Translations under genes and position numbers: made by a program
Shown here: piece by piece, positions 20,781 through 31,869 of the stretch
Layout: the number at the start of each line of letters is the position of its first letter
How positions within the stretch are numbered: the first letter of the stretch is position 1
The notes under the pieces: generated by a model
Databases searched by the model: none
What the model was told of the DNA's origin: nothing
The model's input: only the letters and a program-made list of their open reading frames with translations
From: Chinchilla lanigera
Lineage: Eukaryota; Chordata; Mammalia; Rodentia; Chinchillidae
Assembly (NCBI RefSeq): GCF_000276665.1
Contig: NW_004955426.1
Coordinates: 23,302,640 to 23,366,639, forward strand
Direction of reading: 5' to 3'
DNA length: 64,000 nt

Positions 20781-21449
20781 TCCTAAAGAGCTTCATTCCA
20801 ACATGCCTTGAAGTAAAAATGGATCACTCCTTGCCAGTAACAACAATCGATTCTGATTTCATTATTCCAAATGAAAATATTTATCCCACAAGGAAGAATG
20901 GATTCCAGGCTGCAGGAGAACAGCAGTTCATGTGATCTGCTGGTTGTTGTACGCACTGAAACACCTGAGTTTGTGATAGGTGCTGGGTACCTCCAGTACC
21001 TGTAGACATCTGATGAATAAATAAGTGAACAATTAGCTCATGATTGAGAACACCAGTATTTCTTCATTTCATCTATTTCCTAGAACTGAAGGACACACTC
21101 TTCTGAATATATAAAGTGTATCACCTCATAATAGAATGCTTTTGCTTTGCAATGACTTGGGTCTGAATTTGATTTCTGGATTTGCTGTTGTTGCAAATTG
21201 CATTTTCCAGAGATGTTCACAGTGCTATTTTCCATTCCACATTCATACTCTTTCACAATGTGGACTTATCACTCTTCTGTATGTGTTAGTAAATTTCTAC
21301 ACAATATCAAATCTGGGTGAACGTTCTGACCAGTATGAGAAATACAAGTTAGCAGAGGTGATGATACCGTAGTCAGAAGCACACACAGCCTTTAAATGAT
21401 CTTGCAACTTCTGCTTCCTACCTCTTGGAAGCCAGCTACCAGGCAAAGA
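20781..21449. other. Unassigned intergenic sequence
   Basis: No repeat or gene assigned. The 78-codon frame at 21136-21372 has no recognisable domain. Confidence 0.35.
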
Positions 21450-21960
21450 TCCGATGGAGATTTTTACTTTCAGACATCAAGGTTCTGGTTGGATTTTACT
21501 GAATGGATGAAAATGTGTATGTTTTGATGGAATACAGAATGGATTTGTTATAGAACATGTTGGATTTGCTTTGTCTTTGGAGCACAATCTTAGTAGGAAG
21601 TTGGTTATACAAATTTGAAACTCAGAAAAGCAATATGTGTTGGAGATGTAGACTTGGGAGTCAACAGCAAATGGGTGGTAACTGGAGACAGGTAACATCT
21701 AGAAAAAACAATAGGATGAGGAAAATGGGCTTGGGGATTAAACACAAGGAAAACCAGCATCTAAGGAAAAACCAAGAGAGAGAAACATCACAGAAGAAAT
21801 TAACAAGACAGGGCCAGGATGGCAGGGGAAACCCAGGAGAGTTCCATACCACAGAAGTCAAAGGCGGGGCCTTCAACAGCGAGGGTGTGGTCAATTGTGT
21901 CAAACGTTGCTGAGATAACAAGGAAGTTGTAAGAATAGCAGCCGGACTCAGCTTTGCTTC
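21450..21960 (-). mobile_element. L2 LINE, reverse, middle part
   Basis: Motifs of L2 in reverse are clear: 'gagatgtagacttgggagtcaacagcaaatgggtgg', and 'gagggtgtggtcaattgtgtcaaacgttgctgagataacaagg'. They stand for 'gatatagatttgggagtcatcagcatataggtgg' and 'ggatggtcaactgtgtcaaatgctgctgagaggtcaagt'. The 118- and 124-codon open frames on opposite strands here are repeat-derived. Confidence 0.65.
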
Positions 21961-22554
21961 CAAGAAATCAAATAGAGGGCTGAGAAAACCCCAGACTCGG
22001 CAGAGTGGTTGCTGCTGGAAGGTAAAAGTCCACACTTACTTTCACTGAATATAAATTACTTCTATTATGGGCCTTTTCTGTTGTTACAACTGGTGATAGT
22101 ATTATAAAGAAATCTGGACTTTTCAAGTTGTTCTCACTTAATATTTTCACAACTTTCTTCTGAGAGAGGTAGGAAAGGAATAACAATTTTCATTTCTTCT
22201 TGAGTTAAAAAACTTTTTCGCTAGGTAAGATTAAAGGATTTCCTAAGATGATAAGCAGAAGCAACCTTAAAAGATTGACAGAAATTGAGCCAAGCATGGT
22301 GAGGCATGTACATCTGTCTGTGTGGGGACCTGGCCAAATCCCAACAGTCTGTATGAGGGGTGCAGGGAAGGATGAAATAAGAGACAGAGACAATTTAGTA
22401 ATGCATGAAAAGGGGCGCTGGAAGTCAATGCCTCAGGATGGGCAAAGACAAAGACTCTCCAGCTTGCCACTGTTTGATTAGCCAGAATGTGGGGAGGAGC
22501 GGTGAGTGATTCCAGGGACAGTAATGGCAATTACAGTGAGCTAGTAAGAGCAAA
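21961..22554. other. Unassigned intergenic sequence
   Basis: No repeat or gene assigned. Overlapping frames at 22248-22530 on both strands look accidental. Confidence 0.35.
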
Positions 22555-22726
22555 GCGCGGGGCGTGGTGGCTCACACCTGTCATCCCAGCACTCAGGAGG
22601 ATGAGGCAGGAGGACTGTTGTGAGTTCAAGACCAGACTGGGCTACAATGTGAGCTCAAGGCCAGCCTGAACTGCATAGGGAGACCCTGTCTCAAAAAGAA
22701 AAACAAACAAACAAACAAACAAACAA
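22555..22726 (+). mobile_element. B1-type SINE
   Basis: A 7SL-derived SINE: 'gggcgtggtggctcacacctgtcatcccagcac' through 'gagaccctgtctcaaaaag' with an (AAAC)n tail. It contains the 29-bp internal duplication of rodent B1, seen as two 'cagcctg/cagactg..gctac/ctgca' blocks. Imperfect target-site duplication: GAGCAAAGC upstream versus GAACAAAGC downstream. Confidence 0.85.
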
Positions 22727-22989
22727 GAGGAACAAAGCAGTCTTACAGGGATGGGACAAGGTGCAATAAGGAAACTCTAGTTTCCCCAGGCGAAACTTTT
22801 ACTATCGCTACTACATTAAAAATCCTTGTCATCCTCAGCAGGTCTGATCTTGCCCTGTGAGCACCATGGCATCACTAATGTAGGGCTTCAGCTATGACTG
22901 AGAGAAAGCAGAGAGTTTCCCAGTTCCAGTTTGGCTTACAGGGCAGGACAAAGACAGCCTCAGATGTCTAGATTCAGTTGATAATTTGT

Positions 22990-23090
22990 GGTCCCCAACA
23001 AATCCCAGAGACATGGGAGGTGGGGTGGGAGGACTGTTAGTTTGAGGCCAGTCTGGGCAACTTAACTATAACTTGATAGAAAGGAAAATT
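22990..23090 (+). mobile_element. B1-like SINE remnant, right half
   Basis: 'gaggtggggtgggaggactgttagtttgaggccagtctgggcaactta' matches the centre of a B1-type element. The left part is missing and the A-rich tail runs into the GA-rich repeat. Confidence 0.55.
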
Positions 23091-23226
23091 TAAAAGAAAG
23101 AAAAAGAAAGAGAGACAAGAGAAAGAAAGAAAGAAAGACAGAAAGACAGAAAGACAGAAAGACAGAAAGAAAGAAAGAAAGAAAGAAGGGGAGGAAGGGG
23201 AGGGGAGGGGAGAGGGTGGAGAAAAA
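23091..23226. repeat. (GAAA)n/(GACA)n/(GGGA)n compound microsatellite
   Basis: Nearly pure purine on the plus strand, with GAAA, GACAGAAA and GGGGA blocks. It lies exactly between a B1 remnant tail and an ID element, so it probably grew from a SINE poly(A) tail. Confidence 0.9.
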
Positions 23227-23228
23227 AA

Positions 23229-23308
23229 GGCTGGGGTTGTAGAACAGTGTAGAGTGGTTGCTTAGCATAAGCAAGGACATGGGTTCAATTCTCAGGGCCA
23301 CAAAAAAT
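23229..23308 (+). mobile_element. ID SINE, classic type
   Basis: 'ggctggggttgtagaacag', 'gcttagcataagcaaggac' and 'gggttcaattctcagggccac' with a short A tail: the A-box, middle and B-box parts of an ID element. Confidence 0.75.
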
Positions 23309-23342
23309 ATGATTAACAGATTGCTAAACAATCCTTCCCAAT

Positions 23343-23790
23343 ATAGTCACACATCACTTTCTGAGAAGTGTATTTTTGGTTTTGTCCTGTGCAAGCATCG
23401 TAGTGTATGTTTCACAAGGATAAATGGTATGAGCCAATCATTCCATGTGGCCTCTTGACGTAATTGAGAGATACGATAAACACAAAGGTGTTTGAGGCTG
23501 CTGCCAGTGTAACAACATATTATTTTATAGCAAACATTTTAATGAGTAGAAGTACACCCAAACAAAAAGAACCACAATATAGAAACATATAAACCAGTAA
23601 CACTATAATTTATTACAGTTATCTAGTATTATACACTATATGGTTGTATCTCTAATCTTTTATAGCACTGGCAGTAGAGCATGTTTGTTAATACAAACAT
23701 GAATAATGTGTTGCTGCAATGTTAGCACCTTAGGATGATAGGAATTTTCAGCTCCATTATAATCTTACTGTACCACCATTGTTGATTAAA
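23343..23790. mobile_element. Tigger-like DNA transposon remnant
   Basis: Several strings match a common mammalian non-autonomous DNA transposon: 'gttttgtcctgtgcaagcatcgtagtgtatg', 'aacagtaacactata..ttattacagttatctagtattatacactat', 'gctgcaatgttagcacc', and 'ggatgataggaattttcagctccattataatcttac', a diagnostic phrase near one end. Non-coding. I believe the family is TcMar-Tigger related. Confidence 0.55.
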
Positions 23791-23819
23791 ATATCAGGAT
23801 GAGCTTGGTGCACAATACA

Positions 23820-23935
23820 GTTCTGCTTCATTTCATTCTTGCCACTCTATAAGGAAAGCTAAGAAAGTGTTTCTTTCTATATCCATGTGCCAGATGAGGA
23901 AACTGAAGTTTGGGAGTTTAGCCTAACCTGTTCAT
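23820..23935 (-). mobile_element. MIR SINE fragment
   Basis: 'ctatatccatgtgccagatgaggaaactgaagtttggga' is a reverse MIR core. Confidence 0.6.
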
Positions 23936-24099
23936 CTTCTCTCTCCTGGTCTGTGGATGGATTCTTGAGGTTGAGATTAGTGGGAATAAAGTTGGGGCTT
24001 GGGTAGTCGTTGAACAATGTATAATTCATGGAAGCATCAGAAATCACCAAGAAACACATTCTGGGGTAGCCTGAATTTCAGGGGGAAGAGAAATGGTAC

Positions 24100-24780
24100 C
24101 TTTTAAAATCTAGCTCTGGAAATAACAGCTAATTTAATATACTATAGAAGACAATATGCAAACACAGTACTGTAATTAATGGCTCAGTATTTGTTATTAC
24201 CAAAGCCAATTTGAACTACCTAAATTTCTTTGTGACCCAAGTTTTCCCAGTCTAAAGAGAGACCAACCTGGGAGCTGATCACACAAGTTTTTTTTAAAAA
24301 AAATGAACACTGCTATTCTCTGCCCACCCTCAACACCCACTCCAACTACAATGCACACAGTACAACACAGCTAAGAAGTGTGTGCGATCGTTTTTCATTA
24401 CTTTTCCTCTGCCTCTACCAGAGACCAGTTTTGGCATTTTTATTGTGTCATTAATTTCCGTTATATTCTGAACACGGAGTGAGGAGGTCTTCGAGGCTAT
24501 GGCTGACTGACAGTGTTTGGACAAGTCCAATTAAGTGTCTCATGTTTGGAGAATCTTGGGAAGATAAATAAATCACTGGGACTTTCATTATGAAAACCGC
24601 CATTTGGCAATGGCGACATTTCTCCTGGGAAAGCGATGCAGATTTATGACGGGAGGAAGGGTACAGCTAGTTAATCAAACCCTGCCAGGAGGGGCGTCGG
24701 AGTCATGAAATGAACTGGATGAAAGTCCAGCTCAGTGCTCTCCGCACATGTCATTGCTCTTCCTGTTTCCATCATCTTTC
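24100..24780. promoter_or_regulatory. Candidate conserved non-coding block with inverted YY1-like pair
   Basis: No repeat is recognisable over about 650 bp, and local CpG use is higher than around it (near 24387, 24474, 24492, 24598-24640, 24694). A perfect inverted repeat CGCCATT-tggc-AATGGCG (24598-24615) makes two head-to-head matches to the YY1 core AANATGGCG. An NKX2-like CAATTAAGTG lies at 24529-24538 and TCATTAATTTCC at 24449-24460. These look like a distal enhancer rather than an exon. Inferred from motifs only. Confidence 0.3.
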
Positions 24781-25466
24781 ACAACCCCGCTCCTGGGGAT
24801 GAGAATGTGAACGAAGATGTTTCCTTCTCTTGGGGAAGTGCAGTGAGAAGGCAGCCAGTTCATCAACGTCAGTCCTGTGCTACCCAGGGCCCTTACCACC
24901 CCCGCACCGCCTTTGCTGACCAAACTCCTCCCAGCATGCCTTCCTTCCCAGGTGAGGCCTGATCCAAATGAAAATTCTAGAGATTTTCTCGTTCTCTCAG
25001 AAATCTCATGAAGGCTACAACCACCCTCCTGTGACCCTGGTCCCCGCTCCTTCCCTACATCTGAAGAGCATCTGTGAATGATGTTGCTGTCATTAGAGAG
25101 ATCAAGGAAATTTGTGTTCACACTCCTTATTAAATGACATTAAGGAGTTACCGTTAATTTAGTTTGGTCTATGATGCCATGATGGTTAAAATTCTTTAAA
25201 GTTCATATATGTTGGAGGCACACTCTGAGCCATTTAGAGTTAAGAAGTCATAATATGTGAATGAGCTTTTAAAATTCTTCAGGAAAAAAAAAGGGGGAGG
25301 GGTAGATCATTTGGTTCTGTTAGGAGACAGTGCTGATAGGGTTGCCAGACAAAAGCCAAGACAGCCAGTTAAACTGGAAAATCACATAAAGAACAAATAA
25401 TTTGCTAGAACAAATACATCCCATGCAGCACTGAGGAGCACACTTATAACAGAGATGAATATTTGA
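24781..25466. other. Unique intergenic sequence
   Basis: The minus-strand 129-codon frame (24732-25121) and plus-strand 75-codon frame overlap without recognisable domains. No repeat assigned. Confidence 0.35.
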
Positions 25467-25468
25467 AC

Positions 25469-25548
25469 TGGGGATGTAGCTCAATGGTGGGGAACTTCCC
25501 CATCCTACAGAGACCCTGGGTTCAATCCCCAGCACCACCAAAACAAAA
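25469..25548 (+). mobile_element. ID SINE, classic type
   Basis: 'ctggggatgtagctcaatgg' (A box) and 'gggttcaatccccagcaccacc' (B box and the classic 3' end) with a short A-rich tail. The middle is altered. tRNA-derived, not a functional tRNA gene. Confidence 0.85.
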
Positions 25549-25659
25549 AGTGCAGATTTATTTTTCTAAAATTCAAGTTGAATTTGATGGCATGTACTTT
25601 TATTTGCTGAATCAGGCAACCTTACATGTTAATTGTTGAATATGAAAAGCTTAATCTGA

Positions 25660-26580
25660 GACTAAGACAGTGAGGAACTCATAGCTTAGTGAGGATCACA
25701 GGAAAACAGGCAATAGCAATGCAAGGTAGGAAATGCCACGGGGGTGGGCACAAATGCCCTCACTGCACAGGACACCTAATTTGTACCTGAAAGATACCTA
25801 ACTTTTCTTCCCTAGAAATGCAATAGCAGGCACCCAGGTAAAGATGGGGAGTTGGCTTGAGCACAGCGCTGATTCAGGCAGAAGAAACAGATGTGGGAAG
25901 ATCCTAGAGTAAAGAACATACCTGAAGAGGCCCAGGCTTGTGCGACGCAGACAAGAAAAAGAGTGACAAGTATACCAGTCGGGGATGTAGTGTGGCTGGA
26001 CGATATAATGCGAGATTAGGAGGGCTTACTATGCCATTCTAGGAAACTGAGAACCTCCTGAGGACAATGGGTCCCCATCGGAGAGGAGTAATTTGAGCAC
26101 CCTAATGTTGTGGAAAGAGAGGCTTTACAGGAACGTGGAGAATAGATGAAAGAGAAACAAGCCTGGGGACAAAGAGAAAAGTCAAGATTCTGAACAATCA
26201 TCCAACAAAAACGGATGGCAACCTGAACTAAGATAATGGCAAAGGACCCAGAGAATTAGAAGGGCCCAAAAGATATTGAAAAGGTAGAACAATAGGATTT
26301 CTATTGTTCTGACATGGGTTAAAAGTGGTACAGTGAGAAAGGAAAGGAGAAATGACTCCCACATTCCTTGTTTGTGCAGCCAGTCACTGGCTGATGTTCT
26401 CACTCATCAGAGAAGCAAACACAGGAGGAAAAGTGGAGGAAGACCAGGCTGAGCTGGCTTAGGGATGCATGAGCAGGAGGCTTCTGAGGCCCCTCCCAGT
26501 GAAGGAACATAAGAAGCAGTTGAGTACAGGGTACTTGAGTGTAGGTTTTGAAGGATCTGGAGTGAAGACATAGATTGATC
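25660..26580 (-). mobile_element. L2 LINE, reverse, long copy
   Basis: A long collinear run of reverse L2: 'tgaggatcacaggaaaacaggcaatagcaatgcaag', 'gattcaggcagaagaaacagatgtgg', 'gaggcccaggcttgtgcgacgcag', 'gatgtagtgtggctggac', 'aggagggctta', and 'tgaaggatctggagtgaagacatagattg'. It is one of the longest L2 copies in the window, with no intact frame. Confidence 0.65.
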
Positions 26581-27371
26581 TTTTGGTTTTTGTAATTGTA
26601 TTTGTTTTTATTTGCACAAAGACAAATAAATAAATTTGAACTGTAACAAGTTTAAGCAGTCCATATAAATGAATGTATCCCTTACATTAATGTATTCTGC
26701 TATTATCATTTTCATCTGTACTCTTCTAGAACCTTTCCTGTGCCTTACATACATACATGTATTGACAGATCCATGTTCTGTTTGTGAGTTGTTTTCTTGC
26801 TTTAGGGTGTCAGGCTTCCTTTGATAAGATTCCCCAGGAGATAAGGCTCTCAGAGGGAGATCTCTGTGCAGGAGATTTAACGGGGAGAATGGATTACCGA
26901 AACAACACCTGGGAAGGAGCAAGGGAGGCAGGACTGAACAGAACAAACTGAATATAATAAAATAGGGCTAATGTCTTAGCCACTGTCATAGGCACAGTAA
27001 CTAGGAGAGGCCGTCAGAGTTGACTTGAAGAAAAAAGGCTGGATCATCGCATCCTCACATTAACCAGTCACCAAATGCGAGCTACCTCCGAGGAAGAAGC
27101 ATGCTTTAGAAAATATGTCCTTGGCTGAGGACAATTCCTAGAGAAGGACTCTGCTGTGTCCTTCTGTAGCCAACGTTCATGACAGCTGGAGAGATGACTG
27201 TTGATGTTGAAGGAGGAGCCTGCCAGGCACCAAGGCATCCGATACACAGAATGCACGTCGGTGCAGAAGCTCCTGAGTATATGTCCTGGAGATCTGTCTC
27301 TTTTAGTAAAGTGACCGTTGTCCTTCCAACTGCTGCACAGTACTCCAGAGGATGTGCTGCCACAGCTTTTT
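26581..27371. other. Unassigned intergenic sequence
   Basis: No repeat or gene assigned. Two long minus-strand frames (132 codons at 27068-27466 and 85 codons at 27106-27363) overlap each other. The longer one enters the neighbouring L1, so neither is called. Confidence 0.35.
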
Positions 27372-28320
27372 AAAATCTTTTTTTTATTACTGCATGTTAG
27401 TAATACGTAGCAACAAGATTCATTTTGATATACTGGTACATCCATATAACATTTGATTTCTTGCATTTCCCATTACTCCTCTCTCCTTTTCTTCCTCTCT
27501 TTCCTGATCTTTTTCCCCATCTCTAAAACTCTACCTTCTAATTTCCTATTATCTCTCCTTTATTTAATTTATTCATTCATTCATTCATTCATTTTAGATT
27601 GTGCATATAAGAGAAAAAATGAGATAGTTAAATGAGTCTGGGTTATCTTGCTTAACACAATGGCCTCCAGCTCCATTTCTTTTTCTGCAAATGACATAAT
27701 TTCATCCTTCTTTAAGGCTGAATAATATTCCACTGTGTGTATATACCATGTTTTTCTTATCCATTCATTTTTTTGACAGATGTCTAGGTTCTTTCCACAG
27801 CTTGGTTATTGTGAACTGCACCGCTACAAACATGGGTAGGCATGTGTTGCTATAGCAGGCTGTCTTTAATTCTTTTGGGAATATACCAAGGACTTCTATA
27901 GCTGGGTTTAGTGAAAATTCTGTTTTTAGTTACTTGAAGAAACTTCATAGTGATTTCCTTAGTCATTGTACTATTTTACATTCTCATCCTTGTCAGCATT
28001 TGTTGCTTTTGGCATTGTTGATGGTAGGCATCCTGAATAGAGTGAGACAGAATCTCAATGTAATTTTGATTCACATTGTATTAAAGGCTAATGATGTTGG
28101 ACAATTCTCAGATACTTATTGGCCATTTGTACTTCCTTTGGCCTTTACTGCCTGGGTTGTTCAGGGGTTGGAGTTAATTTCTTTAGCTCCTTATATATTC
28201 TCTATACCAATTCCCTATCAGAAGAGTAACTCTCTCCCGTTCTGAAGGTTGCTTTTCACTTTGCTGATGTTTGCCTTTGTGGATCACTCCCTTCTTAATG
28301 TACATTCATGTTGTTTCCAA
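27372..28320 (-). mobile_element. L1 LINE 3' end, reverse
   Basis: On the plus strand the L1 3' motifs run in reverse order: 'tatactggtacatccatataac', 'aatggcctccagctccatttc', 'ctgaataatattccactgtgtgt', 'gctacaaacatgggtaggcatgtg', 'gaagaaacttcatagtgatttcc', 'ggccatttgtacttcctttgg' and 'gaaggttgcttttcactttgctgatg'. It is 5' truncated and disrupted. A (TTCA)n run at 27571-27594 lies within it. Confidence 0.8.
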
Positions 28321-28399
28321 CAGTTTACTGTTATCAACAATAGCACAGATCAAATGGACTTCTGGCTTTTGGTAATGATCGAATAAGTCCCTACCAGAG

Positions 28400-29619
28400 G
28401 GTGCCTCCCCCACAAAAAATGATAAAAGCTGGCTATGACACAAAAGGAACTACTTGAAGTTGCTGGAGAGTGGACAGAAGCAGAGACTCCTGTGGGCAGA
28501 GAACGTGTGAAGAGCAGCACTGTAATACAAGGTCCCCATTTTTGCAACTTTCACGCTGGGATTTATGTGGTCCATTTGTTACTTAGCAAGCAGCTCCAGA
28601 ATGGAGACACTAATGGAAAAGCCCACAGTCTTCCTGGTCAGCAAAATCAGAGAAGTGAGGCTGAGAAACTGTTACTGAAGCAAGCAGGGGAGTGCTGGAA
28701 GGGAAGGGAAAAGAAAATAGAGGAGACCCTAAAACCTGTCTGCACACATCTCAGACTGACCTCTGCATGCATGGATCAGAAGAAAGCAGCCCAGCTAAGA
28801 AAATTATTTGGCTCCAGACCAGAGCTGCTGCCCAAAGAAACAGACTTTGCACTTCATGTCCAGCCAAAAAAATGTCTTGCTAATACTAAGGAAATAGCAC
28901 CCATTAGAAAAAGTGAACAAATCAGAATCTTCATAACCTCGTATTCATAGTATACAGGCTATAACCCAAAACAACTTGACATAAAAATAAAGAAAATGCA
29001 GCATATACTCCAGAGAAAAGAAAGTCAACCCCATGTGACCCTGACATAAAGCAGATGTTAAAGCTGGCACACAAGAATTTCAAAGCTGTTATTTTAACTG
29101 TCTTCGGTAAAATAAAGCAAAGTGGGCTATCGATGAATAAAAATGTAAGAAAACTCAGAAGAGATATTTAAATAATCAAAAGAGCCAAATGGAAATCCTA
29201 GAACTAAACAAACACAATACCTGAAATTTTTAAATTATTGGATGAACTTAGTTATCAAGTGAGTATATCTGAAAAGAGGGAGAGAATACACACATTGGCA
29301 ATAAATCAGTGAAATTGTCTGTGGAGATGAACAGAGAGCAAAGGACTTAGAAATGACTGAGGACCCTCTCAGGTAGTATCAGGTCACTCAACCTACAAGC
29401 AGTCCCAGCAGAAGAAGAGGACAGAAGACAGAAAGGATAATGGCCAAAAGCTTCCCCAGTTTGTTGAAAGAGAAATTTACAGGTTCAAGATGTTTTATCA
29501 ACACCAGTTAGAATAAATAAACTTGAAGATGTTGACATTAAAACACATTACAGTTCAGTTATGGAGTCAAAAGTAAAGAAAAAACCTTGAAAGCAGTGAA
29601 AGAATAAAATTAAAATAGA
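28400..29619 (+). mobile_element. Ancient L1M, 5' and ORF1 region
   Basis: Recognisable ORF1-region phrases include 'tataacccaaaacaacttgacataaaaataaag', 'gatgttaaagctggcacacaagaatttcaaagctg', 'gaataaaaatgtaagaaaactcag', 'ccaaatggaaatcctagaac', 'ataatggccaaaagcttccccagtttg' and 'ccttgaaagcagtgaaagaa'. The 171-codon frame at 28435-28950 lies in its upstream part, is not a complete ORF1 protein, and shows no domain I can name. Confidence 0.65.
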
Positions 29620-29620
29620 G

Positions 29621-29727
29621 CTGGGTAGAGAGCTTGCCTAGTATGTGGGAGACCTTGGGTTTGATCCCCAGCACCACAAAACCAACAAAACAAAACAATA
29701 CAAAACAAAACAAACCAAAACAAACCA
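29621..29727 (+). mobile_element. ID SINE, classic type, in L1
   Basis: 'ctgggtagagagcttgcctag' and 'gggtttgatccccagcaccac' followed by an (AAAAC)n tail. It interrupts the old L1 ORF1 region, whose text resumes at 29728. Confidence 0.8.
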
Positions 29728-30844
29728 TTACTTAGAAGGGAACAGAATCTGACTGAGAATGCCGTTCTAGTCAGAAACCATGAAGGCCAGAAGAATGTGA
29801 GATTAAAAAAGAAAACTGTCAACACGGAGTCCTCAGTCCAGAAAAAAAGTCCTTCTAAAACAAAGACAAAATGAAAACAATTTCTGATAAAGACGACTAA
29901 GAAACTTCACTGCTAGCAGATCTGCATCGTGCACAAAGGTTAATGAGAGTTCCTCAGGCAGAAGGGAAAAGATTTTTGAGGGAAATTTGAATTCTCAGGA
30001 GAGAAAGAAGAACAGAAAGGACAAAAATTGCTGAGGAAATATAAAAGAGGTTTTTTGGTTTTGCTTCTTAATTTTTAAAATAAATCTGTAAAAAGTAAAA
30101 TTATGGCATTGTCTTCTGAGATTTTACAATATCAGTATATTTAATGCATATAATAGCTATGGCACAATGAGGGGCAGTGATAGGTGTGGTGATATATGTT
30201 CATGAGTTTTCCACATTCTACAAAACTGTGAATAAGTTTATTATGTTAACTGTTAAACTATATACATATGTAATATGTATGTAATTTCTAGCCAATCACT
30301 GAAAAAAACATAAAGAGCATAGCTGAAAAGCCACTAAGAACATTTAAATGGAACTTAAAATATCCAGATATTTTTAAAGACAAAAAATGAAAAACATAGA
30401 GAACATAGAGGAGACAAGAAAAAAAAGACCAAAAAAACCCAGACTATAAAATGGTAGCCCACTCAAATATATAAATAACTGTATTAAGCAGTATCCAGTT
30501 AAATGATTCCATCAAAAGGCAACCAGAGTTGTGACACGTGTTGTAACCCTAGCAATCAGAGGATCCCAGCAAGTTCAAGGCTAACCTGGGCTAGAAAGTG
30601 CATTCAAGCCCACCCTGAAATACATAGTGAGAACTTGTCTTCAAAAACAAAGCAAACAATCAAAAGGCAGAGATTGTCAGAAAGGAGTTTAACATGTTAG
30701 TAAAACACTACTGCGTACAAAAGATAACTTACGTCTGAAGACACAAGCTCAGAGGAAATAAATGGAGAACATACAGTATATAATAGAAAGCATTGAAAAG
30801 CTAGAGTGGCTTATTCAAGCACTAGACAAAATAGATTTCAAGAT
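29728..30844 (+). mobile_element. Ancient L1M, ORF1 end to ORF2 start
   Basis: Continues the L1: 'gactgagaatgccgttctagtcagaaaccatgaaggccagaag', 'cactgctagcagatctgcatcgtgcac', 'gagttcctcaggcagaagggaa', and 'aagctagagtggcttattcaagcactagacaaaatagatttcaaga', which is the start of the ORF2 endonuclease region. All frames are disrupted. Confidence 0.6.
30525..30660 (+). mobile_element. Degraded B1-type SINE in L1
   Basis: 'tgttgtaaccctagcaatcag', 'aagttcaaggctaacctgggctag', 'caagcccaccctgaaatacatagtgagaacttgtcttcaaaa' follow a B1 with its internal duplication. Heavily diverged, so an older insertion. Confidence 0.6.
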
Positions 30845-31278
30845 ACTGGTTGAATTTTGCACTCCAAAAATACATGTATACATCCTAATCCATGGTACCC
30901 ACGAATATGACCTTATTTAGAAATAGACTCCTTGCCGATGTAATTATATTGGGAGAGATGATAGCATATCAGGGGGTGCTTTAATCCAGTGATTAGTGCC
31001 CATACCAGAAGAGGGGAATTTGGACACAGAGACACAGAAATAACCAGGGAGAAGCCTAAGTGATGATAGAGGCACAGACTGGACTGACTGATCTCAAGCC
31101 AAAGAGCACCAACGAGTGCAAGCAGCCAACAGGACCACTGGGAGAATTTTTCCCTAGAGACTTCAAAGGGAGAAAGGCCCTGTGGGCTCCCAGGTTTGGA
31201 CTTCTGTATTCATTTCTGTTGGCATAGAACGCTCACTCTGTGTAACTTTTAATGGTAGCTCTAAGGGACTAATTCAGA
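30845..31278 (+). mobile_element. MLT1 LTR inserted in L1
   Basis: A complete-looking MLT1: 'tggttgaattttgcactccaaaaatac', 'atgaccttatttagaaatagactccttgccgatgtaatta', 'gaagaggggaatttggacacagagacacagaa', 'tctcaagccaaagagcaccaac', 'tttggacttctgt', and a degraded end near 'taagggactaattcag'. L1 text lies on both sides. Confidence 0.7.
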
Positions 31279-31550
31279 AGGCAAACAGAGATTATCAGAG
31301 ATAAAGAGGAATACTTCTTTGAAATAAAGGGGTCAATTAACTGAAGACATAACAATCATAAATGTGGGTGAGACTAATAAAGGACTTCAAAAACATGAGG
31401 GAAAACAGACATAACTGAAGGGAGAAACTGACATTTCAATATTCAGAGATTTCTCTCAGCAATTAATACAGTAACTAGACAAAAAATCCCAGCAGAGACA
31501 TAGAAGACTTGAAAAGAAAACCGCTACCATCCACACAAATACATAAAGGA
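31279..31550 (+). mobile_element. Ancient L1M, ORF2 endonuclease region
   Basis: 'gattatcagagataaagaggaatac', 'aaataaaggggtcaattaactgaagacataacaatcataaatg' and 'atttctctcagcaattaatacagtaactagacaaaaaatc' continue the L1 after the MLT1 insertion, matching the known 'ataaaggggtcaattcatcaagaagacataacaatcctaaatgtg' phrase. Confidence 0.65.
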
Positions 31551-31869
31551 AAGAACAGTTGTTAGTTTTAGAACATTCCTTTGTACTTTCTGCAATTTTC
31601 CTGATGTCCTCAATTACAGTCTTCATCTTTCTTTTGATATACAACATATTTGCCCTATTTCCCCCTCAAATTTGTGGTTGCAAATGTCTTTAATTTGCCT
31701 TTAAAATACCTCTCATCTTATGTCACTTATGCAGTTATCTTTTCTTTACTCTTTCTTCCTGACAATCATTTCAAAGTCCTATTTTCTTACCAATGTATAG
31801 TTTCCATACGTTTCTTCTTTCTGTTCTTTTCAAAATTCATATTTCTTCTCTTACACACTTTTGGTTTCC
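31551..31869. other. Unassigned T-rich sequence
   Basis: Pyrimidine-rich on the plus strand with 'ctttcttcctgacaatcatttcaaagtcc'. No family assigned. Confidence 0.35.

Noticed and set aside
23062..23331. 89-codon minus frame rich in Phe/Leu/Ser
   Set aside because: It is an artefact of the purine-rich microsatellite between a B1 remnant and an ID.
28435..28950. 171-codon open frame, the longest in the window
   Set aside because: It lies in the 5'/ORF1-proximal part of an old L1 whose other landmarks follow in order, and shows no independent protein domain.
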